DNA of 64,000 bases from Cryobacterium suzukii (lineage in GTDB: Bacteria; Actinomycetota; Actinomycetes; Actinomycetales; Microbacteriaceae), in NCBI RefSeq assembly GCF_004403185.1, contig NZ_SOHJ01000011.1:62001-126000 (forward strand), given 5' to 3'. This document shows, piece by piece, positions 35,644-43,121 of this stretch (position 1 is the stretch's first letter; each line of letters starts with the position of its first letter). The translations under genes were made by a program, and so were the position numbers. The notes beneath the pieces were generated by a model, which was not told the DNA's origin, searched no databases, and saw only the letters and a list, made by a program, of their open reading frames with translations.

Positions 35644-36498
35644 TTACCGGCGCAGCAGCCCATCGTTGAGGAGGGCACGCGCGTAGCCGAGACTGTTCCC
35701 TAGCGCGTTCGGGTGAAAATTGGCCAGCGCAAACGGATTCAGCGCATCAAACGCGAAGAACGGTAAGCGTGACCCGATGCCGTGGCCGGCGAATTCCTGC
35801 GACGCATCAACAAAGCGGATACGTGGGGTGCCCATCGCCTCGACCGAGCCCTTGATAACGAGGTTCAGCGCGTCGGTGGCGCCATTGAGCACGTCGCCCA
35901 GCGGGGAGAATCCCGGCTTGAACTGCCGCGGATAACTCAACACCGCTATCTTCGCCTGCGGCAACGTCGCCGCCACGAGCCCATAGGTCCCGACGAGCTT
36001 GGGGGCCAACATGCTCAACTGAGCAACGCTGTTGTGGATGGCGCCGCGGCAGCCATCGCTGGCCGGGTTCGGCGCACAGGCCGCCAGGACGATGTTGGAG
36101 CCAGCGTCAATTCCGCCGACGGTCAACGTGACCAGGGCAGTACTCGGGCTGACCCCGGCAAGCTGAAGGGGGATTTCCGCCGTGCTAGCGCCGGAACACG
36201 CATTGTTCGACTTGAGCTTAAAGGGGCTGACCAGAGACGTGAAAATCGGGTAACTGGCCCGTTTGGAGCGCAGGCACGCGGTACCGTCGAGAACGTATGG
36301 CGGGGCACCCTGGCCGGAGGTGAACGAGTCACCGAGGGCGACGTATCCGGCAGCGGATGCGGCAGCCGGGGCTGAGCGAGCCGTGTCCGTCTGTGCGAGT
36401 GCCGGAGCGCTCACTGCCCCCGCCAGCAGGGCAGAAGCGACCAGAGCGACCGCGCCGATGCGTGGCAGGAATCCTGAAACTATCCGTTTATTTGTCAT
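35644..36498 (-). CDS. Secreted SGNH/GDSL hydrolase
   Basis: 284 residues from ATG 36498; the longer open frame upstream crosses the pnp terminator and is antisense noise. Signal peptide 1-36 (LVASALLAGAVSAPALA). Block I is ALGDSFTSGQGAPPY with the nucleophile Ser; block V is ANFHPNALG with the His. Block III reads TVGGIDAGS, where the usual Asn of GGND is Ile, so the oxyanion hole may be altered. Probably an extracellular esterase or lipase. Confidence 0.88.
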   Translation of the reverse strand: MTNKRIVSGFLPRIGAVALVASALLAGAVSAPALAQTDTARSAPAAASAAGYVALGDSFTSGQGAPPYVLDGTACLRSKRASYPIFTSLVSPFKLKSNNACSGASTAEIPLQLAGVSPSTALVTLTVGGIDAGSNIVLAACAPNPASDGCRGAIHNSVAQLSMLAPKLVGTYGLVAATLPQAKIAVLSYPRQFKPGFSPLGDVLNGATDALNLVIKGSVEAMGTPRIRFVDASQEFAGHGIGSRLPFFAFDALNPFALANFHPNALGNSLGYARALLNDGLLRR

Positions 36499-36570
36499 GC
36501 CGCGAACGTAGCCCCGGACATCGGGCACGACAAGGCGCGCACACGCTGTAATTCGGGCTCCGGACGCGAA

Positions 36571-36600
36571 AAGGCCCGCACTGCAAGCAGTGCGGGCCTT
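36571..36600 (-). terminator. pnp terminator
   Basis: Stem AAGGCCCGCACTGC / GCAGTGCGGGCCTT, 2-bp centre. On the minus strand it ends in TTTT and lies 67 bp past the pnp stop, upstream of the SGNH hydrolase. Confidence 0.88.
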
Positions 36601-36667
36601 CCGTCTACCCGACCGACCTGGCGAGAGGTGATCGGGAGATCTATTGGGGCAAGTTGTCCGTCTAGTA

Positions 36668-38956
36668 CTAGACCTCGATCGAAGCGTCTGCGCTGTCGGA
36701 AGCCGCGGCGCGGCCTTCGGTGTCAGCTGCCTCCTCGAGAACCGGGGCGAGTGACAGCTTGCCACGGTCATCGATCTTCGTGATTTCCACGAGAACCTTC
36801 TGGCCGACGCCGAGTACGTCCTCGACGTTCTCAACGCGCTTGCCACCAGCAAGTTTACGCACCTCGGAGATGTGCAGCAAACCATCCTTGCCAGGGAGCA
36901 GCGAGACGAAGGCACCGAACGCGGCGATCTTGACGACGGTTCCGAGGAACTGTTCGCCAACCTCGGGGTTGGTCGGGTTCGCGATGGCGTTGACCTGGGC
37001 GCGAGCTGCCTCGGCCGACGGTCCGTCAACGGCGCCGATATACACGGTACCGTCTTCCTCGATCGAGATATCGGCACCGGTGGTGTCCTGGATCGAGTTG
37101 ATCGTCTTGCCCTTCGGGCCGATCAGCTCGCCGATCTTGTCGACGGGAATCTGCACGCTGATGACGCGGGGCGCTGTGGGCGCCATCTCGTCTGGAGCGT
37201 CGATCGCGGCGTTGAGCACGGAGAGGATCGTGGTGCGGGCATCCTTCGCCTGTGTCAGCGCGCCAGCCAAAACCGAGGCGGGGATGCCGTCGAGCTTGGT
37301 GTCGAGCTGGATCGCGGTGATGAATTCGCTCGTGCCGGCCACCTTGAAGTCCATGTCGCCGAGAGCGTCTTCGGCGCCGAGGATGTCGGTGAGGGCGGCG
37401 TAGCGGGTCTGGCCGTCAACGGTGTCGCTGATCAGGCCCATGGCGATGCCGGCGACCGGGGCGCGCAGCGGCACTCCGGCGTTCAGCAGCGACAGGGTGG
37501 ACGCGCAGACGGAACCCATCGAGGTAGATCCGTTGGAGCTGAGCGCCTCGGAGACCTGACGGATTGCGTACGGGAACTCCTCACGCGTCGGCAGCACGGG
37601 AACCAGGGCGCGCTCAGCGAGCGCTCCGTGGCCGATCTCGCGGCGCTTCGGCGTTCCGACCCGGCCAGTTTCACCGGTCGAGTAGGGCGGGAAGTTGTAG
37701 TTGTGCATGTAGCGCTTTTTGGTGACCGGGTTCAGCGAGTCGATCGACTGCTCGAGCTTGAGCATGTTCAGGGTGGTGACCCCCAGGATCTGGGTTTCGC
37801 CGCGCTGGAAGATGGCCGAGCCGTGCACGCGCGGGATGACCGCGACCTCGGCGTCGAGCGGACGAATGTCGGCCAGCCCGCGACCGTCGATACGGATGCC
37901 CTCGTCGAGAACGCGTGAGCGCACGACGAGCTTGGTGACCGACTTGTATGCCGCGTTGACCTGGTTGTTGGCGCTCGCGTCGAGCTCACCGGCTTCGACC
38001 TTGGCCGCGATGGCGGTCTTGACGGATGCCTTGAGCGCGTCGTCGGCGTTCTGACGTTCGACCTTGTCGGCGATCGTGTAGACCGTCTTGAGCTGGTCAT
38101 AGGACAGCGCGGCGACAGCGTCGTAGGTGGCCGGCTGGTATGGCGGGAACAGGGCGAAGTCGGCGGTCGGCTTGGCGGCAGCGTCGGCTACCTGCTGCTG
38201 CGCAAAGACGAGCTGCTTGATGAACGGCTTGGAAGCCTCAATGCCCTGGGCAACGACGGCTTCGTTCGGCGCGATGGCGCCACCCTTGATCAGGTTCCAG
38301 GCGGCGTCGGTGGCTTCGGCTTCGATCATCATGATCGCGACGTCCTGGGCGCCGGCGGCATCCGTGACAACGCGGCCGGCGACGACCATGCTGAACACGG
38401 CGTCGTCCAACTGCGAGTGCTTCGGGAAGGCAACCCACTGGCCGCCACCGTTCTCGTCGGGGATGAGAGCGACGCGAACGCCACCGATCGGTCCGGAGAA
38501 CGGAAGGCCGGCGAGCTGGGTCGACATTGAGGCCGCGTTGATGGCGAGCACGTCGTAGAGTTCATCGGGCTCGATCGCCAGGACGGTGATGACTACCTGG
38601 ATCTCGTTGCGGAGTCCGTCGACGAACGACGGACGCAGTGGCCGGTCGATCAGGCGGCAGGTGAGGATCGCATCGGTCGAGGGACGACCTTCGCGACGGA
38701 AGAAGCTGCCCGGAATGCGGCCGGCAGCATACATGCGCTCTTCGACGTCAATGGTCAGCGGAAAGAAGTCGAAGTTGTCCTTCGGCTGCTTGCTGACGCT
38801 CGTGGCGGAGAGCAGCATCGTCTCTTCGTCAATGTATGCGGCGGCAGATCCCTGTGCCTGCTGGGCGAGACGCCCGGTTTCGAAACGGATGGTGCGCTTG
38901 CCGTACTTGCCGTTATCGATAACGGTTTCGGCGAACGTGATTTCTGGACCCTCCAT
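36668..38956 (-). CDS. pnp: Polyribonucleotide nucleotidyltransferase (PNPase)
   Basis: 762 residues from ATG 38956 (AAAGGAG upstream at 12 bp). 3'-5' phosphorolytic RNA degradation. Two RNase PH domains; the catalytic second one includes [28 protein letters not shown] and [21 protein letters not shown], with [21 protein letters not shown] domain [26 protein letters not shown]1 domain [26 protein letters not shown]. Not adjacent to rpsO. Confidence 0.97.
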   Translation of the reverse strand: MEGPEITFAETVIDNGKYGKRTIRFETGRLAQQAQGSAAAYIDEETMLLSATSVSKQPKDNFDFFPLTIDVEERMYAAGRIPGSFFRREGRPSTDAILTCRLIDRPLRPSFVDGLRNEIQVVITVLAIEPDELYDVLAINAASMSTQLAGLPFSGPIGGVRVALIPDENGGGQWVAFPKHSQLDDAVFSMVVAGRVVTDAAGAQDVAIMMIEAEATDAAWNLIKGGAIAPNEAVVAQGIEASKPFIKQLVFAQQQVADAAAKPTADFALFPPYQPATYDAVAALSYDQLKTVYTIADKVERQNADDALKASVKTAIAAKVEAGELDASANNQVNAAYKSVTKLVVRSRVLDEGIRIDGRGLADIRPLDAEVAVIPRVHGSAIFQRGETQILGVTTLNMLKLEQSIDSLNPVTKKRYMHNYNFPPYSTGETGRVGTPKRREIGHGALAERALVPVLPTREEFPYAIRQVSEALSSNGSTSMGSVCASTLSLLNAGVPLRAPVAGIAMGLISDTVDGQTRYAALTDILGAEDALGDMDFKVAGTSEFITAIQLDTKLDGIPASVLAGALTQAKDARTTILSVLNAAIDAPDEMAPTAPRVISVQIPVDKIGELIGPKGKTINSIQDTTGADISIEEDGTVYIGAVDGPSAEAARAQVNAIANPTNPEVGEQFLGTVVKIAAFGAFVSLLPGKDGLLHISEVRKLAGGKRVENVEDVLGVGQKVLVEITKIDDRGKLSLAPVLEEAADTEGRAAASDSADASIEV

Positions 38957-39345
38957 GTGGGGGTTTTCTCCTTTAAGTTTGCTTCTCGCCATTCTGGCGA
39001 CGAAGGCTCGCATGCCCATATGGCAGGCGAGTGGGACAGGGAGCAGTGTCAGACGGCGTTTTCGCTGGCCGTCAGAAGAAACTCACCACCACGCGCAGGC
39101 CGTGTTGGAAAATCACCACCGACAACCAACGTTTGACCGGGTTGCTCCAGATAACTGGCCAATCCCGAGACTGACCTCTTCAATTCTAACAGACCCTTAG
39201 AAACCGTCCGTCGCCGCACGGAAGCACGGAACGCGGCTGCCCTGGCTGGACGGTTCAGCAATTTCCACCCCGAACTGGTGCCATGACGTTGCCCCCCAGA
39301 GAAGGTACTCCGGGCAGACTGTGTACTAATCGAAGTGAGAGCAGC
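38957..39345. other. Intergenic region between pnp and the SGNH-like/GAF gene
   Basis: 389 bp. A TAGAAT -10-like element on the minus strand (39188-39183) could drive pnp with a leader of about 220 nt, but no good -35 matches. TACTAA (39324-39329) on the plus strand is a weak -10 candidate for the next gene. No RNA gene recognised; the long pnp leader could be a regulatory site. Confidence 0.35.
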
Positions 39346-40815
39346 ATGGTTCACGGACTTGGTCGGCTAGCCGGCGCTCCCGTTATGCGCGTTTGGTCGC
39401 GTCTGATCAGGCAGGGTCATTCAACCGTCCCTCGCCCAGCAGATGCCCCCCGTGGGCACGCACCCGGGCTAAACAGTGATCGGGTTCTTATTTTTAGCAA
39501 CGGTGTTGCCTCCGGTTGGGGTGTCAGTAGTCACGACCTTGCTCTTCCCGGCTCGCTGGCGCGCGCACTATCGGCCCAGACCGGACGAGGTGCGGACGTC
39601 AATCTCGTGGCCACACCAATGGGGTTCATCAGTGCCGCACTTGACCAACTCAACGACGTCGACCTACGGCGGTTCAACGCGATCGTGGTCATTCTCGGCG
39701 CCGACGATGCCCTCAATTTCATCTCAGAGACAACGTGGCAGGCCGAGATATCGCGCATCGTGAACGTGCTCGAACGGGAAACCCCCGACACGACGTCGAT
39801 CTTTGTGCTGGGGATCCCCTCGCTCCGTACCATTCCCAGCCTGGACAGCCCTCTGGGCATGGTTGCCAACGTTCACGCCCGAGCTTTGAATTCCCTGACA
39901 GGAGACGTTTGCCGCGGCGCGACCCGCGCGACCTTTGTCCCAATGGCGGATGTCCCGTTCATGGTGCGCGGTCGAAACCGCAATTCGTCGGACTATCAGG
40001 CGTGGGGGAATTTCCTCGCCAAACGTATGAGTGCACAGCTTGACCTGGCCCAATGCCCAATCGAAACGGCGGATCCAATTTTCGCTGAACCCCGCCGTAC
40101 CGACCGCCAGCGGGTCATCGAAGACCTTCGTCTGGTCGACGCCAGGAGGGAGGACCGGTTGGATCACATTTTGTCCCTGACCCAACAGTCCTTCGGAACC
40201 CAGTCCGCGATGTTCGCCGTGCAGGATGCTGACCGCCTGTGGGTCAGATCGAGTGTCGGCCCCATACCGAATGGAATTCCGTGGCAAGACGGATTGTCGG
40301 CGGTGACCGTTCGCGGACACGGCGCCGTCGTGGTGGGTGACACCTGGAACGACGAGCGATTTCGCCACAGGTCGTACGTGCAGGGCGCACCATACGTTCG
40401 TTTCTACGCCGGCTTTCCCATCGAATCCTCTGCCGGCGAGAGAATAGGAGCCCTGTGCGTCTTCGATCCAGCGGCACGGTGCGAGAAGACCGTCGACAGA
40501 GTGTTGCTGCGCCAACTCGCCCTCATGGTGCAGAACGAATTGTCCTTTGGCACGACCGAAGCTGGCCCAACGCAGCGGCCACTGTCCGATGCGCCCCTGC
40601 CACCGGTATTACCGCTGAGCGACCGGCGCTTTCGCGCTCTCCTCGAGGGCAGCAGCACGCTGTTTGATGCCGAGCACGGAGTGGCGGCGTCCGTAGGCAA
40701 AATAGACGATGAAGCCGACGGCCAGCCAGACCGCGAACCGCACCCAGGTGAGGGTCGTGAGGTTCAGCATCAGCCAGATGCAGAGGCCGGCCGAGAGTAT
40801 TGGGAGCACCGGTGA
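39346..40815 (+). CDS. SGNH-like plus GAF domain protein with an antisense-derived C-terminal tail
   Basis: 489 residues from ATG 39346. Residues 45-230 look like an SGNH fold, but the catalytic blocks are weak (SNGVASGWG for block I, ILGADDAL for block III, no clear block V His). Residues 255-400 are a GAF domain (LDHILSLTQQSFGTQSAMFAVQD ... GERIGALCVFD). Codons 422-489 lie opposite the 3' end of the permease gene and look like noise, so the natural C-terminus was probably near residue 421. Signal sensed and output are unknown. Confidence 0.7.
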   Translation: MVHGLGRLAGAPVMRVWSRLIRQGHSTVPRPADAPRGHAPGLNSDRVLIFSNGVASGWGVSSHDLALPGSLARALSAQTGRGADVNLVATPMGFISAALDQLNDVDLRRFNAIVVILGADDALNFISETTWQAEISRIVNVLERETPDTTSIFVLGIPSLRTIPSLDSPLGMVANVHARALNSLTGDVCRGATRATFVPMADVPFMVRGRNRNSSDYQAWGNFLAKRMSAQLDLAQCPIETADPIFAEPRRTDRQRVIEDLRLVDARREDRLDHILSLTQQSFGTQSAMFAVQDADRLWVRSSVGPIPNGIPWQDGLSAVTVRGHGAVVVGDTWNDERFRHRSYVQGAPYVRFYAGFPIESSAGERIGALCVFDPAARCEKTVDRVLLRQLALMVQNELSFGTTEAGPTQRPLSDAPLPPVLPLSDRRFRALLEGSSTLFDAEHGVAASVGKIDDEADGQPDREPHPGEGREVQHQPDAEAGREYWEHR

Positions 40816-42126
40816 AAACGGCACTTTGAAGGCGCGCGGCAGATCGGGACGCTTCTTACGGAGCACGACGACGGCGATACTGACCAACACGAAGGCCGAC
40901 AGCGTGCCAATGTTAATCATTTCTTCGAGCACCCCGACATCGGTCAGGCCCGCGATCAGCGCAACGGCAGCACCAGAAATGATCTGGATCCGGGCCGGAG
41001 TGCGGCGCTTCTCACTCGTGACACTCAGCCACCGCGGCAGGAGGCCGTCGCGGCTCATGGCGAACAAGACCCGGGAAAGGCCAAGCAACAACACCATGAT
41101 CACGGTCGTGAGGCCGACCAGAATTCCGATCGAGATAACCTGCGCCGCCCACCCGGCGCCGACGGCAACAAATGCGGTCGCGAGGGAGGCGTTGGGGTCA
41201 TCGGCCAGCACCGTGTACGGCACCATGCCGGTGAGCACCAGGCTCACGCCGAGGTAAAGCACGGTGACGATCGCGAGCCCGGCAAAGATGCCACGCGGCA
41301 GGGTTTTTTGCGGGTTTTTCACCTCTTCGGCGCTCGTGGCGACGACGTCGAAGCCGATGAACGCGAAGAACACCAGAGAAGCACCGGCCAGCAGGCCAAA
41401 CAGGCCGTACTGGGCGGGAGCCGCACCGGTCATGAAGGAGAACAGCGACTGCATCCAGACATCGCCGTCGCCGCCCGTCGTGGGAACTTCGGCGGGGATG
41501 AATGGGGTGTAGTTTTTCGGGTTGATGAAGAAGGCGCCGACAATGATAACGAAGACGACGATGGCGACTTTGATGATGGTGAAGACGCTCGCCACTCGCG
41601 CGGACAGCTGGGTGCCGAGCACGAGGAGCGCGGTGAAAATGGCCACGATAACGAAGGCCCCCCAGCTCACGTCGAGGCCGAGCACGGGAATGGTGGAAGG
41701 AACGTTCCAGCCGGCCAGGTCGAACACGGTGCTGAGGTAGATGCCCCAATACTTAGCGATAACGGCGGCGGCGGTGAGCATTTCGAGGATGAGATCCCAG
41801 CCGATGATCCACGCGAGCAACTCTCCGAGCGTGGCATACGTGAAGGTGTACGCGGAGCCAGCGACCGGCACCGCCGAAGCGAACTCGGCATAACACATGA
41901 TGGCGAGGGCGCAGGTGAATGCGGCCAGTAAGAAGGCCAGCGTGACGGAAGGGCCGGCGTAGCTGCCAGCGGCCTTGGCGCCGACCGAAAAGATTCCCGC
42001 GCCGACGGCTACGGCAACACCCATGATCATGAGGTCCCAGGTGCCGAGGGTGCGTTTAAGGCTGTGGCCCTTTTCGAGCGAGTCTGCTATTGAATCTTCA
42101 ATACTCTTGGTGCGCCAGAGACTCAT
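40609..42126 (-). CDS. APC-superfamily amino acid permease (cationic amino acid transporter-like)
   Basis: 505 residues, about 12 membrane segments. The first helix carries the substrate-binding GVAVAVGAGIFSVGAKAAG; FDVVATSAEEVKNPQKTLPRGI is typical of the CAT/YfnA branch. The C-terminal LGIKQRAAALEESAKAP is cytosolic. Its 3' 207 bp overlap the plus-strand GAF gene tail-to-tail. It lies downstream of rpsO behind a terminator, with no recognisable riboswitch in its leader. Confidence 0.93.
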   Translation of the reverse strand: MSLWRTKSIEDSIADSLEKGHSLKRTLGTWDLMIMGVAVAVGAGIFSVGAKAAGSYAGPSVTLAFLLAAFTCALAIMCYAEFASAVPVAGSAYTFTYATLGELLAWIIGWDLILEMLTAAAVIAKYWGIYLSTVFDLAGWNVPSTIPVLGLDVSWGAFVIVAIFTALLVLGTQLSARVASVFTIIKVAIVVFVIIVGAFFINPKNYTPFIPAEVPTTGGDGDVWMQSLFSFMTGAAPAQYGLFGLLAGASLVFFAFIGFDVVATSAEEVKNPQKTLPRGIFAGLAIVTVLYLGVSLVLTGMVPYTVLADDPNASLATAFVAVGAGWAAQVISIGILVGLTTVIMVLLLGLSRVLFAMSRDGLLPRWLSVTSEKRRTPARIQIISGAAVALIAGLTDVGVLEEMINIGTLSAFVLVSIAVVVLRKKRPDLPRAFKVPFSPVLPILSAGLCIWLMLNLTTLTWVRFAVWLAVGFIVYFAYGRRHSVLGIKQRAAALEESAKAPVAQR

Positions 42127-42218
42127 GCGTGGTGGTATCCGTTCATTATTGCCAACCCCTCATGTTAGCAACCCCGTTCTCGCCCATTCGCTGCCTGCCC
42201 AAAGATGACCCGGTACGC

Positions 42219-42255
42219 AAAACGGGCCGCCACCTAGGAGGTGACGGCCCGTTTT
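42219..42255 (-). terminator. rpsO terminator
   Basis: Stem AAAACGGGCCG / CGGCCCGTTTT with an inner CACCT/AGGTG pairing, giving TTTT on the minus strand. It lies 58 bp past the rpsO stop and before the permease. Confidence 0.88.
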
Positions 42256-42312
42256 GAAGAAGTTCGCGTTATCAACGCTGCCTTCGCTACGCGCAGTTAA
42301 GCTGCACGCTAA

Positions 42313-42582
42313 TTAGCGACGCAGGCCGAGGCTGCCGATCAGTGTGCGGTATCGAGTGATGTCGATGTCCGACAGGTAACCGAGCAGACGGCGACGCTGA
42401 CCAACCATGAGAAGCAGGCCACGACGTGAGTGGTGGTCGTGCTTGTGCTCTTTCAGGTGCTCCGTGAGGTCGAGAATGCGCTGCGTGAGCATTGCAATCT
42501 GAACTTCCGGGGACCCGGTGTCGCCTGGGTGGGTAGCGTACTTTTCGATGATCGCCTTCTTAGCATCTGGTTCGAGTGCCAT
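42313..42582 (-). CDS. rpsO: 30S ribosomal protein S15
   Basis: 89 residues from ATG 42582; GGGGA lies upstream and the extra 8 in-frame codons are not part of S15. [19 protein letters not shown] and [25 protein letters not shown] are unmistakable. Binds 16S rRNA and S6/S18. In most bacteria it leads directly into pnp; here two genes separate them. Confidence 0.98.
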   Translation of the reverse strand: MALEPDAKKAIIEKYATHPGDTGSPEVQIAMLTQRILDLTEHLKEHKHDHHSRRGLLLMVGQRRRLLGYLSDIDITRYRTLIGSLGLRR

Positions 42583-42787
42583 AAAGTGGGATCCCCTTTC
42601 TCTCACTGCGCGGTGCCCTTGGCCAATTGCCTGAGCTCTCTTTATCCGCGGCCGTTAAACGGCAACCTACTTACTTTAGCAGAGTGGGCGGCCGGCGCGG
42701 TCACCCCGCGGGAATTGGCGGGAACGAGCCGCTCTACCCGCGCCCCGGATACCGCTAAAGTGGTGGAATAATCGAGGAGGTGCACCT

Positions 42788-43120
42788 ATGGGTTCATTGC
42801 TTTACGGCAATCCGGGCATCGTGATCACCTTCGACGATCGTGCCCTCATGCACCTGCAGATCGTCATCAGCACCAAGCTACGTCGACGCGAAAGTTTCGT
42901 CTTCACCTGGACCGATTCTGTCGGTGAGGGCAGCGGTCGCAGTGCCATCTGGCTCGACCCGACGAGCACACTGTACTTTCGATATTTCGGCAGCCGAATG
43001 CCGTCGATCAATCGTGAGTGGATCGAAGCGCTCATGCTTTCGGCCAACAGTGCCGGCGGCCTGGTCTTCATTGTCGAACCCGAGCCAACGGCGCTCACCC
43101 CCGCGAAAACGCGTCGCTAG
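42788..43120 (+). CDS. Small conserved actinobacterial protein (DUF7882-like)
   Basis: 110 residues with a GAGGAGGT ribosome binding site. MGSLLYGNPGIVITFDDRALMHLQIVIST and FRYFGSRMPSINREWIEALMLSANSAGGLVF match a small Microbacteriaceae family often labelled ATP-dependent DNA ligase in databases; nothing here resembles a ligase, and the DUF7882 link is from memory. Function unknown. A candidate -10 (TAAAGT) is at 42756. Convergent with the next gene, 1 bp apart. Confidence 0.75.
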   Translation: MGSLLYGNPGIVITFDDRALMHLQIVISTKLRRRESFVFTWTDSVGEGSGRSAIWLDPTSTLYFRYFGSRMPSINREWIEALMLSANSAGGLVFIVEPEPTALTPAKTRR

Positions 43121-43121
43121 A

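Noticed and set aside
36499-37077. Upstream extension of the SGNH hydrolase frame
   Set aside because: It crosses the pnp terminator and lies inside pnp; the signal peptide marks the true start at 36498.
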